11,352 nucleotides of DNA from DATBMY01 sp036554605 (lineage in GTDB: Bacteria > Acidobacteriota > Blastocatellia > UBA7656). A program made the position numbers and the translations under genes. Location of the stretch: contig DATBMY010000562.1 in NCBI GenBank assembly GCA_036554605.1, positions 1 through 11,352 on the forward strand. The letters run 5' to 3'. The notes below the pieces were generated by a model. That model saw only the letters and a program-made list of their open reading frames with translations, was not told where the DNA came from and searched no databases. Each line of letters opens with the position of its first letter. Position 1 is the stretch's first letter. Of this stretch, positions 1 to 7,495 are shown one piece after another.

Positions 1-132
1 CCCTGGAGCTTCACGCCGGCGGTGAATCTTTCGGGTGTCGCCGCGACCATCCTTCTAGTCATCGTGGTTGGCGCAGTCTCAACCGCCGATGTGATAACCA
101 GAAAGCCGCTCGCCACCTTGCGCGCCCAGTAG
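1..132 (+). CDS. FtsX-like ABC transporter permease, C-terminal fragment
   Basis: Reading frame 1 is open from the window edge to a TAG at 130-132 and gives 43 residues. They begin with Pro-Trp-Ser-Phe, pass through a hydrophobic helix (roughly residues 13-28, rich in Ile, Val and Leu) and end in a short basic tail with RKPLATLRAQ. A last transmembrane helix followed by a Lys-Pro...Leu-Arg ending is the usual close of FtsX/MacB-type permeases, which move lipids, lipoproteins or peptides across or out of the inner membrane, or transmit a mechanical signal, together with an ATP-binding partner. The rest of the gene and any ATPase lie outside the window, so the substrate cannot be given. The gene converges on the VWA operon that ends at 241. 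The identification rests on the C-terminal signature only. Confidence 0.7.
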   Translation, partial: PWSFTPAVNLSGVAATILLVIVVGAVSTADVITRKPLATLRAQ

Positions 133-136
133 ATGG

Positions 137-239
137 GAGAAGGGGTGAAAGGGTGAGAGGGTGAACTAAAATCGAAGACGCGATCTTTAATAGACCGAAG
201 CTGTCACCCCTTCACCCTTTCACCCTTTCACCCCTTCTC
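137..239. repeat. Inverted repeat built from tandem GGGTGAAA octamers
   Basis: The left arm (137-165) and the reverse complement of the right arm (211-239) match at 28 of 29 positions; the one difference (G157 against T219) is a G-U wobble in RNA. Each arm is a tandem array of the 8-bp unit GGGTGAAA, about three copies on the left; the right-hand array runs on to about 205 with a fourth. The 45-base loop is ordinary sequence. It fills the gap between two convergent genes, so its transcript from either strand could form a long hairpin acting as a bidirectional terminator, although no clear T-tract follows either arm. A single related copy (GGGTGAAAGGGG on the minus strand) lies at 10366-10377. 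Confidence 0.8.
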
Positions 240-240
240 T

Positions 241-3150
241 TCATTCCTTCCGCCGCCGGCGGGCGTCGAGCAATCGGCTCGCGAGAGGTTTTTCTTCGCT
301 TGCGCTCGCGGAGGTTGGCGCGACGTCGACTTTAACCTCACGTCCCGAAGGCGTGCTTACGGGTGCGCTGGCATTTGTGGTCGCGGCCTTGCGCGGCGCA
401 GGCGCGGGGCCTGGAACCTGGCCGGTCTTATCATCGTCGGATAGCCGAACGCGCGAGCGCGCGTCCTTTAATTGAGCGAGAGCGCCAACTGCCTCGGCCG
501 GCTCGGTTTCAGCGGGCTTGCGCTTGAAGCGCGCGACAATCCAGTGCCGGGCCTCAGATAGTTGCTCGCGGGTGATATGGACGCGGCGCAAGCCGACATC
601 TATTGGCAGCAGCAACAGCGCTCCGAGCAACAGCGTCTCCCATATCTCAAAGGGCCGCGTCCGTGTCCGGCTGCGCTCGAAAAGATTCACGCTCGCCTCG
701 TCGCCCTTTATCAGAGCGCCGCCGGTCTGCTCGCTCAGCCTCAGCAGTAGATCTTCATCCGCGCCCGTTATTGCGAACTCGGGCGAGTAGGAATTGACCG
801 AGCCCGTGACGGGCGCCGCCTGCCCGCCTGCTTCCGATACGCTCACGAGGTACGCCCCTCGCGCGGTTGCTTCAAAGTCGGCTTCATACCGGCCCGCCGC
901 CGTTTGTTCCAGCGCCACGTCAATGGTCGAAAGATCGGGCGCGATGATGTGAGCGCTGAGTCGCAGGTTGTTTCTGAAATCGCCTTCCGGGCTTATCGCC
1001 TCGACCGTAACGTGGCCTCGGCCCGCGTTTATCTCTACGCGGGGGACGAAATCGGCCGCCGCCTGGCGGCGCAGCGTGTCCCTGAAGAGCTGCGCCCAGA
1101 ACTGTCCAAAGCCGGGCCAGTTCATCCACGACGAAGCCCATCGCGCCTTCGCGTCCGAAGTGAACGCGGCCGAGCGGCCAAGCCCGTATTGCCACAGAGC
1201 ATATACGGGGTCGTCTTTGTCGGACACGAGCGAAGTGATGGCGGGCGATGAGGCGGGATCGCGCTCGGCCGTCCCTACGTATCCTCCAAGCTGCGGCGCG
1301 CTGCCCCAATCAATACCGGCCGTGGCCTGCGAAGGCCGCACGAGCCGGGGGGCGAACGGCTCTTCGATTATGGTCGTGCGCGAGGCCAGCATCGCTTCGC
1401 GCGTGAAGATGCGCGGCAACATATCGGGGCGGTCGGCGGCGTAAAAGCGACCGTCCCCTACCTCGGCGAGCATCTGCATCAACCCTACGTCGGCGTCGTC
1501 GCCCACGGCGACGGTCGTGAGCGTTATCCCCGCATCGCGCGCGTTGCGGGCTATTCGCGTGAAATCTCCCGGCTCGCTCTGGCCATCCGAAAGCACGATG
1601 ATGTGCTTCATCTGAGCATCGCTCGATTGCAGCCACCCGTAAGCCATATCTATACCGGGAAACATGTTCGTGCCGCCGCCGACCTCTATGGCTGAGATCT
1701 GCCGCTTGAGCTGCTCTTTATTCTCAACGGGCGTGAGACCAAAGATGGAATTGGCCTCGGAATCGAAGGCGACTACACCTATGCGGTCGCGATCCGAAAG
1801 AAAGTCTATGGTCGTCTGCGCGGCCTCGCGCGTCATCTCCATCTTTATTCCATCCATCGAGCCGGATTTGTCTATCACGAGCGCTATGGCGAGACTCGGG
1901 AAATGTTTCTTCTGCCTGACGTCGAGCGAGACAGGCAGAACCTCTTCGACCGGCGTTTTATAGTATCCGCCGGGGCCGAAGCTTTGATCGCCGCCGATCA
2001 TCACAAATCCTCCGCCGAGATCGCGCACATAAGATTGCAGCATGCGCATCTGCCCGGTCGTCATTACGGCGGCAGGCACGTTATCGAAGATCACGAGATC
2101 ATAATCCTGAAACCCGGCGAGCGTAGTTGGCAGGCCCGCGGCCGGACGAATGGTCGCGGCGAAGTTACCTTCTTCGAGCACGCGCGAAACGGCCGGCGAT
2201 GGCCGACCGTCGCCATACAGGTATAGCGTCTTTGGCCGGCCTTCTACTATAGCGAATGCCTCGCGCGAGTTGTTCTGCACAAAACTGTCCGCGCCGGCGG
2301 CTTCGATTTCGGCGCGATAGGTATAAAAGCCTTTCTCGTCGGCGCGCTGCGGCAGCACGAAGATGTTCTCGCCTCCGGCGGCGAGCCTGACCGTGCGCTC
2401 GCCCACGACCGAATCGTTGCGCATGACGCGAAGTATGGCATCCGTATCGCGCGTGCTGTCTATAGTCACTCGCAGGTCGAATGCTTCGCCTTCGGCAAGC
2501 TGCTCGGGCGCGGTTATATCGCGCAGCGCTATCTCGCCCGTCGTTTTGTCGCGCTCGCTCGTCGTGCCTATCGCGCGGGCATAGGTTTCTATGCTTTCTG
2601 CGCTCAACATAGGCGCTTCTGCCATCGCGCTTTCGAGGTTTTCATTTCCGTCCGAGATGAGCACGATTCGGCCGATTGCGTCTTTGGGAACGAGCGCGCC
2701 CGCGAGCCGCAGCGCCGCGGCTATGTTCGTATAATCGCGCGGCGGGTCGGAGCTGATCTCGCTTATGCGCCAGTCGCCGAGCGCCTCTTTGCGCGTTGGG
2801 GCAAGCTCGACCGAGGCTTCGGCCCCGAAGGCGATCACCCCCACGTAATCGCGCGGGGCGGCGCGCTCGACTTCGCGGTTGATCAGATCGAGCACGGCCG
2901 CGCGTTCCGATTGAGCTATGCTCGACGATACGTCGACGAGAAACAGTATCGCCACATCGCGCGATGTGGCGCGTATTCGCAATCCCGCGAGCGCGAGCAC
3001 AACGAGCAGTAATATGAGCGAGCGCGCTGTCAGGCTCGCCGCGCCGCGCGCTCGCGAAAGGCTGGCAAGCCCCCGCCGCGCCATATATATCGTCGCCGGG
3101 ATCAGCGCGAGCAGCATCAGCGCCCAGGGATTTGTGAACTCAACACCCAT
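241..3150 (-). CDS. Membrane protein with two VWA domains flanking a GATase1-like domain
   Basis: A 969-aa membrane protein of the Ca-activated chloride channel/VWA class, where VWA domains bind protein ligands through a divalent metal site. Two N-terminal transmembrane helices (about 8-24 and 42-58) precede VWA domain 1, which has a full MIDAS set: D73-x-S75-x-S77, T141, D167. A beta-rich linker (205-300) leads to a glutamine-amidotransferase-like fold (about 307-410) without an evident catalytic Cys at the GGD turn (387). VWA domain 2 follows, again with complete MIDAS residues: D427-x-S429-x-S431, T494, D522. Another beta-rich region (600-800), a third helix (838-853) and a basic, Pro/Ala-rich tail finish the protein. 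The long central part is therefore probably periplasmic and the tail cytoplasmic. The start follows the BatA-like gene by 29 bases with only a weak Shine-Dalgarno, suggesting coupled expression. Its exact role is unknown. Confidence 0.9.
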   Translation of the reverse strand: MGVEFTNPWALMLLALIPATIYMARRGLASLSRARGAASLTARSLILLLVVLALAGLRIRATSRDVAILFLVDVSSSIAQSERAAVLDLINREVERAAPRDYVGVIAFGAEASVELAPTRKEALGDWRISEISSDPPRDYTNIAAALRLAGALVPKDAIGRIVLISDGNENLESAMAEAPMLSAESIETYARAIGTTSERDKTTGEIALRDITAPEQLAEGEAFDLRVTIDSTRDTDAILRVMRNDSVVGERTVRLAAGGENIFVLPQRADEKGFYTYRAEIEAAGADSFVQNNSREAFAIVEGRPKTLYLYGDGRPSPAVSRVLEEGNFAATIRPAAGLPTTLAGFQDYDLVIFDNVPAAVMTTGQMRMLQSYVRDLGGGFVMIGGDQSFGPGGYYKTPVEEVLPVSLDVRQKKHFPSLAIALVIDKSGSMDGIKMEMTREAAQTTIDFLSDRDRIGVVAFDSEANSIFGLTPVENKEQLKRQISAIEVGGGTNMFPGIDMAYGWLQSSDAQMKHIIVLSDGQSEPGDFTRIARNARDAGITLTTVAVGDDADVGLMQMLAEVGDGRFYAADRPDMLPRIFTREAMLASRTTIIEEPFAPRLVRPSQATAGIDWGSAPQLGGYVGTAERDPASSPAITSLVSDKDDPVYALWQYGLGRSAAFTSDAKARWASSWMNWPGFGQFWAQLFRDTLRRQAAADFVPRVEINAGRGHVTVEAISPEGDFRNNLRLSAHIIAPDLSTIDVALEQTAAGRYEADFEATARGAYLVSVSEAGGQAAPVTGSVNSYSPEFAITGADEDLLLRLSEQTGGALIKGDEASVNLFERSRTRTRPFEIWETLLLGALLLLPIDVGLRRVHITREQLSEARHWIVARFKRKPAETEPAEAVGALAQLKDARSRVRLSDDDKTGQVPGPAPAPRKAATTNASAPVSTPSGREVKVDVAPTSASASEEKPLASRLLDARRRRKE

Positions 3151-3155
3151 CTAGT

Positions 3156-3186
3156 ATTTCAAATCCGAGATTTCAAATCTCAAATT
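3156..3186. repeat. Short A/T-rich direct and inverted repeat between the two VWA genes
   Basis: ATTTCAAATC occurs at 3156-3165 and again at 3170-3179, with a partial third copy running into 3186. The second copy sits in a 15-base palindrome-like stretch (GAGATTT, C, AAATCTC; 3168-3182) that includes the stop codon of the BatA-like gene. The block is far richer in A/T than its surroundings. It occupies the whole gap between two genes of one operon, so it could tune stability or translation of the shared mRNA, or be a small dispersed repeat. No function is shown. Confidence 0.6.
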
Positions 3187-5021
3187 ATCCTCTTATGGTA
3201 GACCCGCCATTCGAACATCAGCACGATGAGCGCGATGAGGGCGATCCAGCGCCAGACCTCTCGCTCGCTTGTGAACTCTTCAGTCTGCCCGGCAACCTCG
3301 CCCGCGCGCGTGCGTATTGAATCCTTCGGCGCGGTGTCAGTCTCCGATTCGCTCAGCAGGCTGACCGCGAAGCCTTGCCCGCCCGCGACCCTGTAGGTTC
3401 CCGCCCGCAGCGTATCGGCGAATATCCCGGAGCCGTCGCGAATCTCTACCTGTCGGTCGTTGCCTTCAGGGGTCGTGATCGAGATTTGACCGGTCGCGCT
3501 TTTGATGGTGACCGGCTCGCCCGCTCGCACGGCCCTCTGATCGGTATCGGCTTCCCGGCCCGCAAGCCACGCGATCGAATTGGCGAGCAGGATGGGGAAC
3601 TCTACCTTCAGCGGCAGGTCGCTTTGGGCAAGGCTAAATCCCAGGACGACCAGCCGGCGGCCCGCGCCTTCGCCCGCCCAGATGAGCCCGCCGTCGCCGC
3701 CCGTCACGATTGGCCTCAGCCACCCGGCGGTCTCTCGACGCGGCGCGCTTTCGATGTTCAGATCGCCGTAGGTAAGAAAGCTATTGACCGGGTGTGAGCC
3801 GTCCACCGATGTGACTTGCGGGGTCGCGCGCGGCTCGAAGGTTTGCCAGAGGCCCTCGACGCTCGGCGGGTCGATGGCAAGCGCGGGCAACCCGCTTGCG
3901 AGCAGTCCCGCGCCCGTCGCGCCGTCGGCAATGACGCAATCGAACCCGCCCCCGGCAAGGTCCGCATCAGCGCTCACTTTGCGCCCTTCAATATCGGGGT
4001 TGGCGGCTACGGCTTCTAACAGAAAAGGGTTCTCGCTCGCGACCGCGACACGCAGCCGCCGCGCGTCGGGCAGAAAGGCATAGGCCAGGTTGTCCGACGC
4101 CAGGTCGTCGCTTACGTCAAGCCTCAGCTCAGCCAGCCCCGCCGACGCGGGGAGCGCGTCGAAAACAAGCGCGCTGCGACCGCCCGCCGGGACGCTTACG
4201 CTTCGCGCATCCGCGAGCGCGCCTTCAATGCGCAGCTCGACCCCCACCGCGCGGTCGGTATCGCTGAAATTCGCGACGGAGGCGAATAGCTCGCGGCGAC
4301 CGCCAGCGGCTCGCGCGGCCCGCCAGTTCATCGCGACGATGCCGAGATTATCGGCCCGGCTGCCCACGCGAACGAAACGCACCCGCGCATTGCTTGACGG
4401 GTCTCGCGTCTCGCCCGGCGCGCCGAGCGACGAAGCCCCCCCGTCGCTTATGATGACAATGCTCGCGTCTTGCTCCGAGCGGGCAAGCTGCTCGGCGAGC
4501 CTCGCGGCATCCGCGAGATTGCCCGCCGCATCGGTCGCTTCGATTTCGGAGATGGCCGAAGCGAGCGCGGCGCGGTCCGAGGTGATCGCGCTGCGGACAG
4601 TCACCCGCGACGAGCTTTCGATGACGGCGGCCCGGTCATCGCTCGAAAGCCCCGCGACCATCTCGCGTGCGAGCGCTTTCGCCCGGTCGAGTCTTGTGCC
4701 GCCCGCTTCATCGCGCGCGCTCATGCTGGCGCTCGAATCGATTATTATGATCGTGCTGCCGGAGGCCAGGGCGCTGGTAGTCACAAGCGGGCGGGCAAGC
4801 GAAAAGACAAGCGCGACAAGCGCCACAAGCTGCAGGAGCAGCAGCAGACTGCGCCGCAGTCTTTTTAGCGGGGCGTTCGCTTCCATCTCTTCGAGCGCGC
4901 GCTGCCAGAGTATGACGCTCGACACGACGCGCCGCTTGCGCTTGAGCTTGAGAAGATAGAAGAGAATGATTATCGCGCCCGTGAGCATCCACCAGAGCGC
5001 GCTTGATGAAAGAAATCTCAT
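3180..5021 (-). CDS. BatA-like membrane VWA domain protein
   Basis: A 613-aa protein of the BatA/aerotolerance-regulator type. The N-terminus (Met-Arg-Phe-Leu, then a hydrophobic helix at 7-23 and a run of Lys/Arg at 25-31) is typical of the BatA N-terminal domain; a second helix lies at 59-78. The following VWA domain has a complete metal site: D95-S-S97-A-S99, T163 and D193 in ISDGG. Residues 230-310 form a CARDB-like beta-rich region, and about 325-485 resemble an amidotransferase-like fold seen in this family. A last helix spans about 590-606 with a short basic tail. In other bacteria such proteins work with a MoxR AAA+ ATPase and a DUF58 protein; neither is adjacent here. It is the first gene of a two-gene operon with the 969-aa VWA protein. 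The start fits the family N-terminus; the upstream sequence lacks a clear Shine-Dalgarno. Confidence 0.88.
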   Translation of the reverse strand: MRFLSSSALWWMLTGAIIILFYLLKLKRKRRVVSSVILWQRALEEMEANAPLKRLRRSLLLLLQLVALVALVFSLARPLVTTSALASGSTIIIIDSSASMSARDEAGGTRLDRAKALAREMVAGLSSDDRAAVIESSSRVTVRSAITSDRAALASAISEIEATDAAGNLADAARLAEQLARSEQDASIVIISDGGASSLGAPGETRDPSSNARVRFVRVGSRADNLGIVAMNWRAARAAGGRRELFASVANFSDTDRAVGVELRIEGALADARSVSVPAGGRSALVFDALPASAGLAELRLDVSDDLASDNLAYAFLPDARRLRVAVASENPFLLEAVAANPDIEGRKVSADADLAGGGFDCVIADGATGAGLLASGLPALAIDPPSVEGLWQTFEPRATPQVTSVDGSHPVNSFLTYGDLNIESAPRRETAGWLRPIVTGGDGGLIWAGEGAGRRLVVLGFSLAQSDLPLKVEFPILLANSIAWLAGREADTDQRAVRAGEPVTIKSATGQISITTPEGNDRQVEIRDGSGIFADTLRAGTYRVAGGQGFAVSLLSESETDTAPKDSIRTRAGEVAGQTEEFTSEREVWRWIALIALIVLMFEWRVYHKRII

Positions 5022-5041
5022 ACCCGTGCGACCAGTATCTG

Positions 5042-5047
5042 ATTATA
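5042..5047 (-). promoter_or_regulatory. Possible -10 box (TATAAT) for the VWA operon
   Basis: On the minus strand a perfect TATAAT lies 20 bases before the BatA-like start codon. It would give a leader of only about a dozen bases, agreeing with the missing Shine-Dalgarno. No TTGACA-like element is found at the right spacing (the positions hold GGGCGG), so this is a suggestion only. Confidence 0.35.
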
Positions 5048-5158
5048 CCCGCATTTAACTTTCGCCGCCCGCGCTGGATTAGATGCGCCCCGGCGGGATA
5101 CCATCTCTTTCATACGCGCGCTTTGAATTTTAGGTTTGATGCTTTAACGCAAAGAGAG

Positions 5159-5884
5159 ATGCAAGAGAGAGAATCCGCAACCGAAAGCGAGCCGCAAGCG
5201 ACGGATGGCCATGAGATGACCGTGTCGACGGGGCGCGCGGTGCGGCGCGCGCGCTGGGCCGAGCGAGTCTTCCTGGTGGGGCTCGCCGCTTACGCTGTGC
5301 TGGCGGTGCTGGCGCACCGCTACGCCTACTTCGCCTGGGACGTCAATTTTACGAAGACCATACAATCGATAAGCCCGGCCTGGTTTGAAACCTTCATGGT
5401 CTGGATATCGGCGCTCGGCAGCGGGTGGCTCCCGGTCGCGCTCGTGGGGGCGACCGGGCTTGCGCTCATGGCGGCGCGGTTTCGCCTTGAAGGCGCGATA
5501 CTGATTCTAGGCGTGGCCCTCGGCGGCGGGCTCAATCGCATCCTGAAAAACATAAGCGACAGGCCCAGGCCCGACGCGAATCTCGTCAACGTCATAAGAG
5601 TTTATGATCACGAGAGCTTCCCTTCGGGCCACGTAGTATTCTTCATAGAATTCTTCGGCTTTCTCTTTTTTCTCTCCTACGTTTTGTTGAAGCGGGGACA
5701 CGCGCGGCAGGCGTTGTTAATAGTATTCGCGGGCTTGATTCTGCTCGTGGGAGTCTCTCGCGTATTTATGGGCGCGCACTGGCCGAGCGACGTTGTAGGC
5801 GCTTACCTGGCCGGCGGGTTGTGGCTGCTGTTTATGATTGAGGTATATCGCCGGCTCAAATCCCGCGAGCGCGCGCAGGCTTGA
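5159..5884 (+). CDS. PAP2-family membrane phosphatase
   Basis: A 241-aa multi-pass membrane protein of the type 2 phosphatidic acid phosphatase family, whose members remove phosphate from lipid phosphates (phosphatidic acid, phosphatidylglycerophosphate or undecaprenyl pyrophosphate), usually at the periplasmic face. All three catalytic motifs are intact: K130-x6-R137-P138, P155-S-G-H158 and S200-R-x5-H207-x3-D211, the last His being the nucleophile and H158 the acid in this family. Helices lie near 36-52, 90-106, 112-125, 159-177, 185-200 and 211-227. I chose the ATG at 5159 because the frame upstream overlaps the divergent VWA gene and reads as non-coding, while the Met-Gln-Glu start gives a charged cytoplasmic tail before helix 1. 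A purine-rich stretch abuts this ATG closely; the ATG at 5216 is an alternative. The substrate cannot be decided from sequence. Confidence 0.9.
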   Translation: MQERESATESEPQATDGHEMTVSTGRAVRRARWAERVFLVGLAAYAVLAVLAHRYAYFAWDVNFTKTIQSISPAWFETFMVWISALGSGWLPVALVGATGLALMAARFRLEGAILILGVALGGGLNRILKNISDRPRPDANLVNVIRVYDHESFPSGHVVFFIEFFGFLFFLSYVLLKRGHARQALLIVFAGLILLVGVSRVFMGAHWPSDVVGAYLAGGLWLLFMIEVYRRLKSRERAQA

Positions 5885-5907
5885 AACAGGCTCGGGGAGC
5901 CTGTTTT
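5884..5907. terminator. Bidirectional intrinsic terminator
   Basis: A perfect 9-bp stem (5884-5892 with 5898-5906) closes a 5-base loop. The rightward strand ends in TTTT; the leftward strand has a matching TTT at the foot of the stem. It starts on the last base of the PAP2 stop codon and ends 6 bases before the end of the convergent amidohydrolase gene, so it can serve both. Confidence 0.8.
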
Positions 5908-5912
5908 ACGCT

Positions 5913-7340
5913 TCAGTCCCCAAGCGCCTTCTGGAAGCGGGGGGCGATGCGGTCAAGCATCTTCTTCAATTCGGATTCCGGCATCCACTTGCCGCGCACC
6001 ATCACCCCGGCCCGTTTTTCGGTATTGCCGATGTCGTCGAGCGGGTTTCGGTCGAGCAGCACGAGATCGGCCCGCTTGCCGCGCTCGATTGTTCCGACAT
6101 CGTCGAGCGCCTTCAGAAACTCAGCCGGGGTGCGGGTCGCCGCTTCCAGCGCGGCGTAAGCGCTCAGCCCCGCTTCGACCAGGCTTCGCATCTCGCGGTG
6201 CAGCGTCCAGCCATAAAGCAAGAACCATTCGGGCGTGTCAGACCCGGCCATGATCTTTCCGCCCGCTTCGTGTATCTCTTTGACCAGAAGATTGCGCACG
6301 CGCACGTACTCGCGTCGCCGCGCTTCGGAAGGCGGCGCGGCCCATATGCGCTTTCCGGCCGCGAACCACGCATCGCGCTTTCCGGGCGGGACGAACCGGA
6401 AATCCGGCCGGGCGCGAATCTCATCGTCGCTTGCGCCGGTGCCGAAGGTGATCTTAAAGAAGGTAAGCGTCGGCGTGGAATAGATGCCCGCTCTGGCGGT
6501 CGCCCGGGCGAGCTGCTTGATCTTGCGGTCATCGATGTAATCGAGGCTCTCCCAGTTCGCCTTGCGGAAGAGGCCAATGTCGGAGACCGATACCTTGACC
6601 GGCGAGTCGTCTTTCAAGACCGATTCCATGTACGCATCGAGGTGCTCGATCTGCTGCCCGGCTTCGAGCGCGCGCTGCACGCCTACCTGCGTGTCGACGT
6701 GACCGACGACGCGTATGCCGGCCTTTTTCGATGCCTCGATCACCGCGTCATAGACCGGGCGGGTGATGAAGTTGGTAAGCTTGATGAAATCGTACCCGGC
6801 GGCTTTCGATTTTTCGACGGCCTCGCGCGCCTCGTCCGGCGTCGTCACCACGTAACCGTTGAAGACCTTGCCTGACGCGCGCCCGGAAAGCTGCGGGCTC
6901 GCGACAAAGAGCGTTGGGCCAAACATCTCGCCGCGGGCTATGCTTGATCGCAAGGAGAGATGCTCGGGCGTGCCGATCATCAACCGGGCCGTGGTCACGC
7001 CGTTTGCCACCATAAGCGCCAGCTCGTCGCCGGCCAGAGAGTCCGGAAAATCGTCGTCCGAGAAGAGGTGCGTGTGCATGTCGATCAGTCCCGGCACTAG
7101 ATATTTGCCGCGCCCGTCGACGCGCAACGCCCCCGAGGGCGCTTTTATCTTCGCCGCATCGCCTATCTCGGCAATGCGCCCGTTGCGGACGATGACGGTT
7201 TGATTCTTCAATACGCGCTCGCGATCCATCGGGATGACGTTGACGTTTATAAACGCGACCGCCTGTTCGGCCCCGCCGGCCCGCGCGCAAACACCCATCA
7301 GAGCCAGGATCAGAAACAGTGACATCAAGCCTTTTTTCAT
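5913..7340 (-). CDS. Secreted amidohydrolase (metal-dependent hydrolase superfamily)
   Basis: A 475-aa protein with an N-terminal signal peptide (Met-Lys-Lys, hydrophobic core 6-17, Ala-rich cleavage region near 19-24), so it acts outside the cytoplasm. The N- and C-terminal parts form the small beta domain around a TIM barrel. Metal ligands are visible in order: H89-x-H91 in the strand after VPGLID, the probable carboxylated lysine K187 in FIKLTN, H214, H233 and D368 in AGSDTP. This set fits the binuclear Xaa-Pro dipeptidase-like/imidazolonepropionase-like branch (Sgx9260 type). The ADLVLLDRNPLDDI ending (425-438) is standard for the superfamily. Substrates in this branch include dipeptides and cyclic imides, so the natural one is open. 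The start at 7340 is set by the signal peptide and by GAGAGG 7 bases upstream; the open frame further upstream to 7430 is not supported. It converges on the PAP2 gene. Confidence 0.9.
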   Translation of the reverse strand: MKKGLMSLFLILALMGVCARAGGAEQAVAFINVNVIPMDRERVLKNQTVIVRNGRIAEIGDAAKIKAPSGALRVDGRGKYLVPGLIDMHTHLFSDDDFPDSLAGDELALMVANGVTTARLMIGTPEHLSLRSSIARGEMFGPTLFVASPQLSGRASGKVFNGYVVTTPDEAREAVEKSKAAGYDFIKLTNFITRPVYDAVIEASKKAGIRVVGHVDTQVGVQRALEAGQQIEHLDAYMESVLKDDSPVKVSVSDIGLFRKANWESLDYIDDRKIKQLARATARAGIYSTPTLTFFKITFGTGASDDEIRARPDFRFVPPGKRDAWFAAGKRIWAAPPSEARRREYVRVRNLLVKEIHEAGGKIMAGSDTPEWFLLYGWTLHREMRSLVEAGLSAYAALEAATRTPAEFLKALDDVGTIERGKRADLVLLDRNPLDDIGNTEKRAGVMVRGKWMPESELKKMLDRIAPRFQKALGD

Positions 7341-7495
7341 TACCAGCCTCTCGCGTGATTTGATGATGACAGTTATCTTAAACATTGCGGAAGAAAATCT
7401 GAAGCTCATGCGTCTAAAACAGCGGACCATTTCAACCTCTGCGCGAATGCGTCATGATAGCTCGCGCTTCTCAAGGGCGGCTAAAGGAGTCAAAG
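7341..7495. other. Divergent intergenic region between amidohydrolase and small membrane protein genes
   Basis: About 155 bases with ribosome binding sites at both ends and room for promoters in both directions. I see only weak candidates, for example TTCAAC (7431-7436) with ATGATA 17 bases on, for the rightward gene. No clear operator or riboswitch is seen. Confidence 0.4.
7484..7489 (+). promoter_or_regulatory. Ribosome binding site fixing the start of the 144-aa protein
   Basis: AAGGAG lies 6 bases before the ATG at 7496 and 9 before a second ATG at 7499. Both spacings work. It rules out the upstream ATG at 7454, which has no such site. Confidence 0.75.

Noticed and set aside
137..239. 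CRISPR array
   Set aside because: The repeats are contiguous 8-bp units in inverted halves with no spacers and no cas genes nearby.
4090..4959. Rightward 289-codon open frame opposite the BatA-like gene
   Set aside because: Ser/Ala/Arg-dominated antisense translation of a well-supported VWA gene; no ribosome binding site or domain.
5003..5158. Upstream extension of the PAP2 protein by 52 residues
   Set aside because: It would overlap the divergent VWA gene and its possible promoter, and the residues look non-coding; the ATG at 5159 is preferred.
5838..6875. Long rightward open frame (345 codons) opposite the amidohydrolase gene
   Set aside because: It is a GC-rich antisense shadow of a gene with intact catalytic motifs and a signal peptide; its translation is Arg/His-rich with no recognisable domain, and it overlaps the PAP2 end.
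7341..7430. Upstream extension of the amidohydrolase by 30 residues
   Set aside because: It would bury the signal peptide; a good ribosome binding site and Met-Lys-Lys start are at 7340.
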